Source: CAIXSC01 sp046349855 (GTDB lineage: Bacteria; Planctomycetota; Planctomycetia; Pirellulales; Pirellulaceae). From it: 64,000 bases of DNA. The notes beneath the pieces are model-generated. The model was given only the letters and a program-made list of their open reading frames with translations, was not told the DNA's origin and made no database searches. Both the position numbers and the translations under genes were made by a program. Each line of letters opens with the position of its first letter. The first letter of the stretch is position 1. Below are positions 35,958 to 44,828 of the stretch, one piece after another. The stretch spans positions 1 to 64,000 of the forward strand of contig JAXMBM010000007.1 of assembly GCA_046349855.1 (NCBI GenBank), in the 5' to 3' direction.

Positions 35958-38900
35958 ATGAATGCGAACCACTTTCCGGCCACGGAGCCGAGCTTCCCAT
36001 CCCGCCCATGGCGGCCCTTGACGTACCTCTGGCCCCTGATCGTGTTCCTTGAATTGCTTTTCCTTGCTGGCCCGGCCAGCGCCCAGACGTCCACTGATGG
36101 GCTGACCAAGCAGCCATCCGCGGATTGGGAACAGCTCGTGAAGCAACTGGCCGATTTTCAGCGCGAAGGGAAACTACCGCAGGCGATTCAAGTCGCGGAG
36201 TTGAAGCGAAAGTGGGAACAGGAACATCTGGGGGAACAGGCGACGGAGACACTCCAAACGTTGAGCACGCTCGCCAATCTGCATGCGGAAAATGGCGATC
36301 TCCAGCAGGCCAAGCAACTGGCGCAACAATTGCTTGCCACGCGGCGACAGTTTCAAGGCGAACAACATTGGCAAGTCGTCGACGCTCGTTTGCAGATTGT
36401 CCATTTCGAGCGACTGGAGAAACTATCTAGCGAACAGCGAGCGCGGGTCTTTGCTGCGGAACGTCTTCGAGCGCGCGTGAAAAGTCTGGGGGATGAATGG
36501 AAGCACGAGGAGGCGCTGCCGCTCGCCAAAGAGGCGCTGGCAATTCGCCGGGAACTACTTGGCGAAGATGACCCCGATACGATCATGAGTACCAAGGACT
36601 TGGGGTGGATGTATCGCGATCTGGGGAAATATGCCGAAAGTGAGCCGCTGCTCGCCCAGGCCCTGGCCGCTCGCAAGCGAGTGCAAGGCGAGGCCCATCC
36701 TGACTATGCCTATACGCTGAATGTGAAGGCATGGCTGTACTTCAAGCAGCAGGATTACGGGCAAGCGGAAGTCTATTTTTCTCAAGCCCTGGCGTCGTAT
36801 GAGCGAATCGGCCGGGAAAAGGCCAACGAACATGCCATGACCTTGACGAATCTCGCCAGCGTAGCGGAACTTCGAGGCGATTATCGTACGGCCGAGCGGC
36901 ACTATCGCGATGCGATCAAGATTCGCAAGCAAGCGAATCTCGAGATGCATCGTGATCATTTCTTTACGCTCGATGGACTCGCCTTGTTATACACAGACCA
37001 GGGGGAATTTGCGGCCGCAGAAGAATTGCTTCATCGCTCGCTGGATCTGAAATCAAAACTCCTCGGGACGAAGAACGGCCCCTACGTGATGAGCCTCAAC
37101 AATTTCGCCAACCTGTACCAAAGACAAGGGGATTACCAGAAGTCGGAACAGTTCCTGCTTGGCGCGCTGAAACTCGCGGAAGAACTCTACGGCAAACAAC
37201 ACGCGAATACGGCCCTGCTCGTCCACAACCTGGGAGTTCTTTATCGGAAACAAGATCGGTTGAAATTGGCGGAAGAATACTCGCAACGGGCGCTCGAGAT
37301 TCGCAAGTCGCTGCATGGCGAGCAACATCGCGATACCGCCTGGAGCATGGGACAGTTGGGTATCTGCCTGGTCCTCCAAGAACGTTACGATGAAGCCGAA
37401 TTGCTGCTACGCAGATGGTTGGAAATTCAAACCAAGCTGTCTGGCAAGATCCATGATATCGTAGGCGACGCCCATCGCGAGTTGGGAGAACTCTATCTCC
37501 GCCAGGGTGAAGTCACAAAAGCCCGAGAGCAACTACAGCAAGCGGCGGACATTTATCAAATCATTTACGGCAAGCAGAATGCCTGGTACGCAACCGCGCT
37601 CCTTAAGCAGGCCGAAGTGGAATACGCTGCGGGAAACTCGAATGTAGCCGAACCACTCTACCGCCAATCGCTCGAAATCATCCAAGACCACCTGGAGCTC
37701 ACCGCCGCGATCCAATCCGAGCGGCAGCAATTGGCGATGGTCGCGGCCAATCGCATTTATCTCGACAACTACCTCACCTGTGCGGCTGCCTTTCCCCAGG
37801 CCCGGGAGGCCGCCTATCGTGCCCTGCTGCGGTGGAAGGGGGCGGTCTGGTTGCGACAACGGGAGGGCCGCGCCGTCGCCGATCGGCCCGAACTGCTCCC
37901 CGTGTTTCAGCAACTTCAGACCGTCGCCAGGCGGCTCGCGAAACTCGCGCTCGCCACGCCTGACCCCGAGGCCTTGGATGCCTGGCGGAAGCAACTGGAT
38001 CAACTCACCCAGCAGAAGGAGGAACTGGAGCAGGAACTGGCGCGCCGCAGCGCAGAGTGGCGCGAAGCCAAACGCCCGGTCACTCCGGAAGAAGTGCAAG
38101 ACAACTTGCCCGAGGGGGCCATCCTGCTCGATTTCCTCGAGTATTGGCATTGGACGCCGCCCCAGCAGGGCACACCTCAGAAGGACACACTGCAGAAGGG
38201 CCTGTCCGAACGCCATCTCCTCGCCTTTCTCGTCCGGCGCGGCCAGCCCGTCGAATTGGTCGACCTGGGGCCCGTCGCGCCGCTGAGTGGGGCGATCGAC
38301 CAGTGGCGCGAGGCGCTGGGCCGGGGCGATCGCGGTCGTACCGCCGGACAACTCCTCCGCGAAAAGCTCTGGCTCCCCTTGGAGGCCCGCCTGGCGGGGG
38401 CGACGTTCGTTCTGGTGTCGCCCGACGGAGCGTTGGGGCGTCTGCCGCTGGCCGCGCTCCCTGGAAAAGAGCCGGGGCGTTATCTGCTCGAAGAGATTCC
38501 GCTGGCCACGATTCCCTTCGCCCAGGCCTTGCCCGCGCTGCTGAAAGAACAGAAACCGGCGGGGGCCGAGCCGCTCAAGAACTTGCTGTTGTTGGGGGGG
38601 GTGGACTACGAAGCCGATGCGCAGCCGGCAAGCGAGGGGGCGGTCCCTAAGAAAAGAGTCTTTGGGCAGAAGGCGGAGCGAGGCGCCGAGTGGCGTGCGT
38701 TTACGCCGCTGGCGGGCACCGAAGGGGAGTTGGCCAGCCTGGAAAAAATGTACCGTCGGCTCTTTGAAGACGATCGCTACACGACCCTGGAAAAGCGCGC
38801 GGCCACCAAGGCGCGCTTCATCCAGGAAGCTTCGCGGCACCTGTATCTGCATGTGGCGACGCATGGCTTTTTCGCCCCGCCAACATTGCGCTCGGCGCTG

Positions 38901-39443
38901 CAAACCGCGCCGGATCGGCACGGCGGCGAACAACTCGGAATGGAGCGCGGCGATCGCATGCCGCGATTGATCGGGCATCACCCCGGATTGCTTTCGGGCC
39001 TGGCGCTGGCGGGCGCGAATCACGTGCCGACGAGCCCCGATCAAGAGGACGGCATCTTGACGGCGGAAGAAGTGCAGACGCTCGACCTGCGGCGCGTGGA
39101 ATTAGCCGTGCTGAGCGCCTGCGAAACGGGCCTGGGTGAAACGGCGGGAGGGGAGGGACTGCTCGGCCTGCAGCGCGCCTTCCAGGTCGCAGGCGCGCGG
39201 ACGACGGTGGCCAGCCTTTGGACGGTGGACGATGTGCATACGCGGGCCTTGATGGAGCGTTTTTATCAGAACGTCTGGGAGAAGGAGATGTCGAAGCTGG
39301 AGGCGCTGCGCGAGGCCCAACTCTGGATGCTCCGCGAAGGGCACCGGGGCCTGGTCCGCGAGAATCCTCCCGCCACGCCCGACGACGCCCGCGTTGCCCC
39401 TTATTACTGGGCCGCCTTCGTGCTGAGCGGAGATTGGCGCTAG
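35958..39443 (+). CDS. Secreted TPR-CHAT caspase-like protease
   Basis: A 1161-residue protein. A hydrophobic leader (LTYLWPLIVFLELLFLAGPA) is followed by about 12-14 tetratricopeptide repeats (about residues 50-580), for example AQALAARKRVQGEAHPDYAY and FSQALASYERIGREK. After a coiled-coil-like linker (about 640-710) comes a CHAT domain (about 715-1161). The probable catalytic dyad is His969 in LHVATHGFF and Cys1055 in VLSACETGLG. CHAT proteins are caspase-like proteases, usually activated through their repeat domain. An alternative ATG at 35826 has the better ribosome-binding site (GGAAGGA) and would add 44 residues. The TPR half looks less GC-rich than the CHAT half. A truncated paralogue lies just upstream. 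Confidence 0.82.
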   Translation: MNANHFPATEPSFPSRPWRPLTYLWPLIVFLELLFLAGPASAQTSTDGLTKQPSADWEQLVKQLADFQREGKLPQAIQVAELKRKWEQEHLGEQATETLQTLSTLANLHAENGDLQQAKQLAQQLLATRRQFQGEQHWQVVDARLQIVHFERLEKLSSEQRARVFAAERLRARVKSLGDEWKHEEALPLAKEALAIRRELLGEDDPDTIMSTKDLGWMYRDLGKYAESEPLLAQALAARKRVQGEAHPDYAYTLNVKAWLYFKQQDYGQAEVYFSQALASYERIGREKANEHAMTLTNLASVAELRGDYRTAERHYRDAIKIRKQANLEMHRDHFFTLDGLALLYTDQGEFAAAEELLHRSLDLKSKLLGTKNGPYVMSLNNFANLYQRQGDYQKSEQFLLGALKLAEELYGKQHANTALLVHNLGVLYRKQDRLKLAEEYSQRALEIRKSLHGEQHRDTAWSMGQLGICLVLQERYDEAELLLRRWLEIQTKLSGKIHDIVGDAHRELGELYLRQGEVTKAREQLQQAADIYQIIYGKQNAWYATALLKQAEVEYAAGNSNVAEPLYRQSLEIIQDHLELTAAIQSERQQLAMVAANRIYLDNYLTCAAAFPQAREAAYRALLRWKGAVWLRQREGRAVADRPELLPVFQQLQTVARRLAKLALATPDPEALDAWRKQLDQLTQQKEELEQELARRSAEWREAKRPVTPEEVQDNLPEGAILLDFLEYWHWTPPQQGTPQKDTLQKGLSERHLLAFLVRRGQPVELVDLGPVAPLSGAIDQWREALGRGDRGRTAGQLLREKLWLPLEARLAGATFVLVSPDGALGRLPLAALPGKEPGRYLLEEIPLATIPFAQALPALLKEQKPAGAEPLKNLLLLGGVDYEADAQPASEGAVPKKRVFGQKAERGAEWRAFTPLAGTEGELASLEKMYRRLFEDDRYTTLEKRAATKARFIQEASRHLYLHVATHGFFAPPTLRSALQTAPDRHGGEQLGMERGDRMPRLIGHHPGLLSGLALAGANHVPTSPDQEDGILTAEEVQTLDLRRVELAVLSACETGLGETAGGEGLLGLQRAFQVAGARTTVASLWTVDDVHTRALMERFYQNVWEKEMSKLEALREAQLWMLREGHRGLVRENPPATPDDARVAPYYWAAFVLSGDWR

Positions 39444-39569
39444 GGCGAGAGCTGGACCCTGCCAGTGGCACGAACGAAACACAGCCTGAGCAATCTGTCA
39501 GCCGCGGCTCTTCTTCCACTGCGGAGGCCTGGAAATGAGACCTCGCCCACAGCAATCCCGGAAGGACCT

Positions 39570-39767
39570 CTACATTGGATCGAGCTTCAGTTTGCGAATC
39601 TCGTGCCTGGACAGGAATAAGTGCCGAGGATCATCCAACAGCGCCCGAAACCCAAACGTGAGATAAAAGTTTCTTGCGGCATCATCAAGGGCATCGACTT
39701 CCACGGCCCGAATACCCACTTGCTCGGAAATCGGCAACGACCGTCTCAGGGCGTCCACCAGAAGCAA
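39570..39767 (-). pseudogene. GNAT acetyltransferase C-terminal remnant
   Basis: A 65-residue minus-strand frame with LLVDALRRSLPISEQVG, VEVDALDDAARNFYLTFGF and DDPRHLFLSRHEIRKLKLDP. This is the end of a GNAT N-acetyltransferase of the TacT-like toxin type, including the 'A..FY...GF' motif. The acetyl-CoA-binding loop and N-terminal half are missing, and no matching sequence is found just upstream on that strand. It is a truncated remnant. Confidence 0.6.
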
Positions 39768-40075
39768 CGCTCCGTCGGACAGAGCCTGACTTTACCGCCG
39801 AACTCCACACAAAGCCCGGATGGACTGAAAGGAAATGGTGACCTTCTGGGACGAGTCGAACGCCGAGGCGATGCCCAGCTGCGCGCCCAAGTCATCACCG
39901 GCCGCTGGGACGAACGCGTCGCCGCGATGCGCCGACTCGAACTCCGCGCTACGGCCGCCAATACTTGCATCGCGCGCCGCCATCGATGTCGAAAGGCTGA
40001 AGCGTCGTCGCAGACTGACGAATAACGCTGGAAATCAGCGGAGAAGCGGGTGCGCAATGGGAATGCACCCGTCTG

Positions 40076-40163
40076 TCTCGAACGTTCTCTCCTCGGCCCC
40101 TAGAAACCGCTCGCTGCCTCGGTGCCACCACACTTCAAACAAATGTGCCAAGACGAAAGGTGG
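40076..40163 (+). repeat. About 90-bp dispersed direct repeat, copy 1
   Basis: Shares with copy 2 (40278-40370) the blocks GAAACCGCTCGCT, CCTCGGTGCCACCACA and AAATGTGCCAAGACG, with scattered substitutions and small indels. Lies directly before hairpin repeat copy 1. Confidence 0.7.
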
Positions 40164-40168
40164 TGCAG

Positions 40169-40246
40169 CCCACTGTTTTCAGACGGCGGGCCTTGGAGAA
40201 GTCGGGCTTGGAGAAACAGTGGGCTGACGCCCACCGCTCGCCGTCA
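40169..40246 (+). repeat. 78-bp hairpin repeat, copy 1
   Basis: CCCACTGTTT at the left (40169-40178) is the inverse of AAACAGTGGG (40214-40223). GGCTGACG and CGTCAGCC form a second inverted repeat at the right end. Nearly identical to copy 2 at 40705-40783, which has one extra G. Probably a short non-autonomous or REP-like element. Confidence 0.7.
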
Positions 40247-40277
40247 GCCGAACTCACACCTTGCGCTAACACGGTTC

Positions 40278-40370
40278 GTCTCGAACGTGCGCTCTCCCCT
40301 CGGCCTTGTGAAACCGCTCGCTACCTCGGTGCCACCACAATTCAGATAAATGTGCCAAGACGTAAGGTGG
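40278..40370 (+). repeat. About 90-bp dispersed direct repeat, copy 2
   Basis: Second copy of the repeat at 40076-40163, starting with GTCTCGAACGTG and ending in AAGACGTAAGGTGG. More diverged than the hairpin repeat pair, suggesting an older duplication. Confidence 0.7.
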
Positions 40371-40489
40371 CAGCTCAATTGTTTGGTCCATCCGGGTTTC
40401 GTGTGGGTTCGGCGGTAAAGTCAGGCCTGTCCGACGGTAGTCCGGATCGTCGCCGCGGTGTGGTCAAGGTGGCCGCCGCCGCGGGATTT

Positions 40490-40680
40490 CTAGAGGTATC
40501 CTCGCAGGTGTCCAAGGACTTCTTGCGAAAACGGCCGCTGGCGAAGCCACTCCGCCAGCGTCCCGATCAACGCTTGGCACTCCCACCTCCAATTCATGGT
40601 CGATGACCACTTCGACACCTGCGAGATGCCTCAAAAAATCCTGCGGCGACAGCCGCACCCTATGGCATCTCTTTCTCGGA
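40490..40680 (-). pseudogene. Frameshifted coding remnant of unknown family
   Basis: On the minus strand, LSPQDFLRHLAGVEVVIDHE reads in one frame, and after a slip near 40570 the next frame gives LIGTLAEWLRQRPFSQEVLG and HLRGYL before a stop at 40490-40492. The two parts look like consecutive pieces of one protein end. I do not recognise the family. Confidence 0.35.
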
Positions 40681-40704
40681 CGCCCCACAGTAAACCCAGA
40701 AGGA

Positions 40705-40783
40705 CCCACTGTTTTCAGACGGCGGGCCTTGGAGAAGTCGGGGCTTGGAGAAACAGTGGGCTGACGCCCACCGCTCGCCGTCA
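40705..40783 (+). repeat. 79-bp hairpin repeat, copy 2
   Basis: Same sequence as 40169-40246 except for an inserted G in the GTCGGGG block. Carries the same CCCACTGTTT/AAACAGTGGG inverted ends. It lies about 480 nt from copy 1 in the same orientation. Confidence 0.7.
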
Positions 40784-40959
40784 TTCGCGGTCTTGTTCGG
40801 CGCTGCTGAAAGCAGGCGATATTCCGCGGGGGCACAAATGCCGCTTCCCGATTCTGGGGCGCAAAGCCTGGCTTATTGTCGGCTATCCCACGGCGGGCGA
40901 GACAGCCGCGAAGTTATTCACGTTGACCAAGACCTGTAACTGTCAACTCACCCGCAGCC

Positions 40960-42339
40960 TCAGCCGGTGAGTTCGCGGATGGGACGGCCCGTTTCCAGAA
41001 TGCGGGTCGGGCGGCCAGCATGGTCGGTGAACGCCTGCGACGGGTCGATCCGCAGGTGACGGTACACGGTGGCCAGCAAGTCCTGCGGCGTGTACGGCTT
41101 TTCCGTGGGGTACTCGGCCTTCGAATTCGTGGCCCCGATCACTTGTCCCAGGCGGAGACCACCGCCGGCTACCAGCGCCGAGTAGGCATCGGGCCAGTGA
41201 TCCCGCCCCGTGCCGCTGGCGTTGTGACTCAACCGCGGCGTTCGCCCGAATTCGCCCATCACCACCACCAGCACGCGGCGGTCCGAGCCGCGTTGCGCCA
41301 GATCTTCGATCAGCGCCGACAGGGACTGGTCGAGGTAGGGGAGACGAACTTTGAGGAAATCTCCAAAGTGCCCCGGCCGGCCCGCGTTCAGGATATGGTC
41401 GTCCCAGTTGGTGAACTCGGGGCCCGACTGCGGCGTGTCAATGTACAGGCTGACCACCGGCACACCGGCCTCGGCCAATCGCCGAGCCAGCAGACAACCC
41501 TGTCCCCAGAGGTGTCGCCCGTAGCGGTCGCGAAGCTCGGCCGGCTCGCGCTGCAGATCAAACGCCGCGGCGGCTTGCGGGCTGGTCAACAAGTCGAGCG
41601 CCCGTTCGCGAAACGGGTCGCCGCCGCGCTGGCGATCCGACTGCTCCGCCGTTCGCCGGAACCGATCGACCTGGTCGAGCAGCTGGCGGCGGTTTTCCAG
41701 CGTGGCCAGTTCGCGACCCGTCAGGGCCATGATCGGCGAGCGGAAGTTGGCCGCCGCGGGATCCCCGACCTCCAGTGCGGCGTGGTGCGCGCCGAGGTAG
41801 GCGGGACGCGTCATGTAGGGTTGGCGCGGAATGGCCACGTACGGCGGCAGGCCGCCCGCACCTGGCCCCCGCACGCGGCTCGCCACCGAGCCGAAATCGG
41901 GATGCTGGCTCTTCGACTGCGAGGCCGGATCGAGCACGGCGGGTCGCTTGCCGGTAAGCACCACGATGCCGCCGTCACTGTGGATGTTGACGTCGTGGTG
42001 GAGCGAACGGACGAGTGCGAACTTGTCGGCCAGCTGCGCCTGGAGCGGGAACAGCTCGCAGATCTCCATCCCGGGGACCTTCGTCTCGATCGGGCGAAAG
42101 ACGCTGCGGTACTCGATCGGCGCCTCGGGCTTGAGGTCGTAGGTCTCCAGCTGCGACGGACCACCGTGGAGGTAGAGGAGAATCACCGACGTGTCGGCGG
42201 TCGCGGCCCCCGCCGCGGCTCGGGCCCGCAGCAGATCGACCGTCCCCAGTCCACTCAGCGCCAACGCCCCGGCCTCGAGAAACGTCCGCCGCGGGATCGG
42301 TCCCGGGCAGCTCGGTCGTCCGCCGGCGGCTGCTAACAT
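40960..42339 (-). CDS. DUF1501 exported protein
   Basis: A 459-residue DUF1501 protein. ATG 42339 is preferred over the upstream frame start because an AGGGG ribosome-binding site lies about 8 nt before it and a Tat-like leader follows (PIPRRTFLEAGALALSGLG). Landmarks are SVILLYLHGGPSQLETYDLK, LVRSLHHDVNIHSDGGIVVL, VVMGEFGRTPRLSHNASG and GRDHWPDAY. Unlike the other copies it has no DUF1549/1553 partner here; it is the third gene after larC and thuA on the same strand, 91 nt downstream of thuA, so it may be expressed with them. Activity unknown. Confidence 0.88.
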   Translation of the reverse strand: MLAAAGGRPSCPGPIPRRTFLEAGALALSGLGTVDLLRARAAAGAATADTSVILLYLHGGPSQLETYDLKPEAPIEYRSVFRPIETKVPGMEICELFPLQAQLADKFALVRSLHHDVNIHSDGGIVVLTGKRPAVLDPASQSKSQHPDFGSVASRVRGPGAGGLPPYVAIPRQPYMTRPAYLGAHHAALEVGDPAAANFRSPIMALTGRELATLENRRQLLDQVDRFRRTAEQSDRQRGGDPFRERALDLLTSPQAAAAFDLQREPAELRDRYGRHLWGQGCLLARRLAEAGVPVVSLYIDTPQSGPEFTNWDDHILNAGRPGHFGDFLKVRLPYLDQSLSALIEDLAQRGSDRRVLVVVMGEFGRTPRLSHNASGTGRDHWPDAYSALVAGGGLRLGQVIGATNSKAEYPTEKPYTPQDLLATVYRHLRIDPSQAFTDHAGRPTRILETGRPIRELTG

Positions 42340-42430
42340 CGTTGTTCCCCTGGGACCGCTGCGGGGCGTTCGCCCGGCCCGGCTCCGCCGGCCACGACGC
42401 TCGTCCGACGCCACGGTCGGCCGATCTGGA

Positions 42431-43375
42431 TCACTTGCGCTGCGGTTTGGGACCCGGTTTGGGGTCGAGGTTAGCGTCGAGCTGTTCGCGCGTCACCTGC
42501 GACTCGATGCCGCCCGCCGGCACCTCGACCTTCGCCAGCCAGACGAACGCATTGAGGATGGTCTTGCGGAACGAGTCGTTCCCCCAATTGTCGTGGAAAT
42601 GACCGCCGGTGAAGCCAAAGCCGCGGCCACCATCCGGCCGCTCGACCGCCCACATCATCGCTTCCGCGCGCCCCTGAGCCGCCTGGATGTGCGGATAGGG
42701 TCCCGGCGGGTACACGTACGGACCCTGGCGGACTTTATCCGACGGCGTCGCCACCAGGATCGGGGTGAACTTCAGCCCCTCGACGGTCGCCGGTTCGCCG
42801 CCGCTGATGTCCCCAATGAACCGCATGTTGAAATACCACTCGTCGCGAATCTCGAACGGCGCGACTCCGCGCGTGATCGGGTGATCGGGGAGCACCGCGA
42901 ACCGCGGTTCCCAGATCGGATTGCAGGAAAACATATGTTCGTAGTGGCCGCCGATCCAACGCTTGAATTCCGCCCCCGCCTGATCCGGGACGACTTCGAC
43001 GCCGAAGTGCATGAAGCCCAATCCCACTCCGCGGCGGGCCCAGCCATCGAACAGCGCTTTGCGGCGACCATTCTCCTTGACCACCTCGTGCCCGCCACCA
43101 CCATCCATGTAGCAGACCACCGCCGCGGCGTCGTCAAACACGTGCTCGTCCTGCGGCCAGCCGTTCAGCACATACTCGACACGCACGCCCGCAAACCCGC
43201 GCAGGCACTGAGCCAGCAGCTGCACGCCGGCGTTGAATTCGTGCATCCGCGGGGGATGCGACGGCCGGCCGGCGATGAGCACCACTTTGGGTGGAGCCGC
43301 GACGGCCAGCGTGGCCGATCCGGCGACCGCCATGGCCACCAGCAACGTGACAAAGATTCCTGGAAGTCGAATCAT
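42431..43375 (-). CDS. Secreted ThuA-domain protein
   Basis: A 314-residue exported protein. The signal (IFVTLLVAMAVAGSATLAVA) is followed by a ThuA/class I glutamine-amidotransferase-like fold: PPKVVLIAGRPSHPPRMHEF, VVCYMDGGGGHEV, GVGLGFMHFGVE, VLPDHPITRGV and the aromatic DEWYFNMRF. The usual nucleophile Cys position appears as MHFG, so glutaminase activity is unlikely, as for other ThuA proteins. ThuA is linked to trehalose and other sugar utilisation in rhizobia; in planctomycetes these secreted versions are abundant and uncharacterised. The start overlaps the larC stop (ATGA), so the two are translationally coupled. Confidence 0.82.
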   Translation of the reverse strand: MIRLPGIFVTLLVAMAVAGSATLAVAAPPKVVLIAGRPSHPPRMHEFNAGVQLLAQCLRGFAGVRVEYVLNGWPQDEHVFDDAAAVVCYMDGGGGHEVVKENGRRKALFDGWARRGVGLGFMHFGVEVVPDQAGAEFKRWIGGHYEHMFSCNPIWEPRFAVLPDHPITRGVAPFEIRDEWYFNMRFIGDISGGEPATVEGLKFTPILVATPSDKVRQGPYVYPPGPYPHIQAAQGRAEAMMWAVERPDGGRGFGFTGGHFHDNWGNDSFRKTILNAFVWLAKVEVPAGGIESQVTREQLDANLDPKPGPKPQRK

Positions 43376-44643
43376 GGCGTGGCATCTCCCGCGGAGGCGG
43401 TAGGAGGAGGAATGATCGCGGGCGACGGCCCGGCGCTCTGCACACCGGCGCTCTGCGCACCAGCGCTCGGCGCGCCTTCCGCCGGGAACGCACGGACGGC
43501 CGCTTCGTAAATGTCTTTCAGAGGCAACTGCCGTTGGCTGGCGACCTGTCGGCAGGCCTCGAACTCCGGCGAAAAACTCACCGTGCCATCGGGCAGCGTG
43601 GCCAGTTTGCCGAGGATCGGTCCAAAGACCGTGTCGACCGTGTGCGGGCGGCGTTCGAGCTTGTGGCGACTCACCACCCATCGCCGGATGCCCAGCGTCC
43701 GAGTCTCGCGGAAGATGATCTTCTCGAGTCGCGCGACGATCTGGCTGTGGCAGAGCGCGGTGAGCGTCACCCCCGGCCGGTTCTTCTTCATCTGGATGGC
43801 CGTGTGGTAGACGTCGAGGGCCCCGGCTTCGAAGAGCAGGGACGAGGTATGCCCGAGGACCTCGCCACTGACGTCGTCCAGGTTGGTCTCGAGGACCCAC
43901 ACCTGGTCGCTGCCCACGGGCTCGGTCGACTGCCCGACAATCAGCCGCAGCAGGTTGGCCTGTTCGGCGAAGTCTTTGTCGCCCGCCCCCAGGCCAATGG
44001 TCTCCATGGTCATGGGTGGCAACGCGCCGAACTCGTCCGCCACCGTGGCGACGATGGCCGCTCCGGTGGGGGTGGTGAGTTCCGCGGCCACGCAGCTTGG
44101 CGCGAGCGGAATCCCGCGCAGCAGTTCGGCGGTCGCCGGCGCCGGGACACTCACCCGACCATGCTCGATCTGGATGTAGCCGGAGCCTGGGGGGACGGGG
44201 GAGCAGACGATGCGGTCGACCCCCAGCAGGGTCAGGCCGATGGCCGCTCCCACGATGTCGGCGATCGAATCGACCGCGCCGACCTCGTGAAAGTGGACTT
44301 TGCGGAGGGTCGTGCCGTGCACCTTGGCCTCGGACTCACCCAGGCGCGTGAAGATCCGGCGGGCCAGGTCTTTCTGTGGCGCCGTGAGGACCGAGCTGGC
44401 ATCGATCTTCTCGGTGATGTGATGGAGGTGGCGATGGGCCTTCTCCGGCGCATGCTCGACCTTGACCTTCAAGCCGCGGAATCCGTGCCGCTTGACTTCG
44501 CTGGCCACCAGTCGGACCGGGGTCAGGCCGAGCGAATCGATCCCGGCCTGCAGCGCGGCCAGTTCGACCCCGGCATCGACCAGGGCCCCCAGGGTCATGT
44601 CGCCGCTGATGCCACTGACGCAATCAAAATACGCAATTCTCAT
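43372..44643 (-). CDS. larC: Nickel-pincer cofactor biosynthesis protein LarC
   Basis: A 423-residue LarC. Landmarks are the N-terminal MRIAYFDCVSGISGDMTLGA, HRHLHHITEKI, VHFHEVGAVDSIADIVGAA, ELTTPTGAAI, METIGLGAGDKDF and the C-terminal-domain segments VWVLETNLDDVSGEVLG and RPGVTLTALC. LarC inserts nickel into the pyridinium-thiocarboxylate intermediate to form the cofactor of lactate racemase and related LarA enzymes. In Lactiplantibacillus the gene is split by a programmed frameshift; here it is one continuous frame. The tail (about residues 390-423) is a low-complexity SAG/PPP extension with 15-bp DNA repeats. LarB, LarE and LarA are not in this window. It is the first gene of an operon with thuA. 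Confidence 0.92.
   Translation of the reverse strand: MRIAYFDCVSGISGDMTLGALVDAGVELAALQAGIDSLGLTPVRLVASEVKRHGFRGLKVKVEHAPEKAHRHLHHITEKIDASSVLTAPQKDLARRIFTRLGESEAKVHGTTLRKVHFHEVGAVDSIADIVGAAIGLTLLGVDRIVCSPVPPGSGYIQIEHGRVSVPAPATAELLRGIPLAPSCVAAELTTPTGAAIVATVADEFGALPPMTMETIGLGAGDKDFAEQANLLRLIVGQSTEPVGSDQVWVLETNLDDVSGEVLGHTSSLLFEAGALDVYHTAIQMKKNRPGVTLTALCHSQIVARLEKIIFRETRTLGIRRWVVSRHKLERRPHTVDTVFGPILGKLATLPDGTVSFSPEFEACRQVASQRQLPLKDIYEAAVRAFPAEGAPSAGAQSAGVQSAGPSPAIIPPPTASAGDATP
43430..43474 (-). repeat. 15-bp tandem repeat, three units, inside larC
   Basis: Units 43430-43444, 43445-43459 and 43460-43474 share CC-GCGCTC-GC and encode the SAGxQ repeats of the LarC tail. In-frame unit length keeps the gene open. 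Confidence 0.6.
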
Positions 44644-44745
44644 GGAGTTCTCTCGACACGGTCCCAGCCAGAACGAACTATTCTGGCGCGCGGCTGTCTC
44701 AGTGGCTACCCCGAATTGGCCGTGGCGGGGTCACGAGGCCCCTCA

Positions 44746-44775
44746 TTGTCAGCCGTCCGAACGATTCGGTATGCT
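44746..44775 (+). promoter_or_regulatory. Predicted sigma70-type promoter of the superoxide dismutase gene
   Basis: TTGTCA (44746-44751) and TATGCT (44770-44775) are separated by 18 nt, matching the -35 and -10 consensus at five and four of six positions. Transcription would start near 44782, about 47 nt before the gene. It lies in the 185-bp space shared with the divergent larC gene. Confidence 0.35.
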
Positions 44776-44828
44776 GGCCGGTACTATTCACACCGTTTGT
44801 CCCCTCTCTCCGCAGGAGAAATGTACCC

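Larger units (their letters stand above)
39768..40959. other. About 1.2 kb of repeat-rich, gene-poor DNA
   Basis: No intact gene. It contains two copies of an approximately 90-bp repeat, two copies of an approximately 78-bp hairpin repeat, and a frameshifted minus-strand coding remnant, each listed separately. It forms the right edge of the degenerate segment that starts at 31427. Confidence 0.65.

Noticed and set aside
40076..40783. CRISPR array
   Set aside because: Only two copies of each repeat, irregular spacing, no cas genes and repeat lengths of about 80-90 bp.
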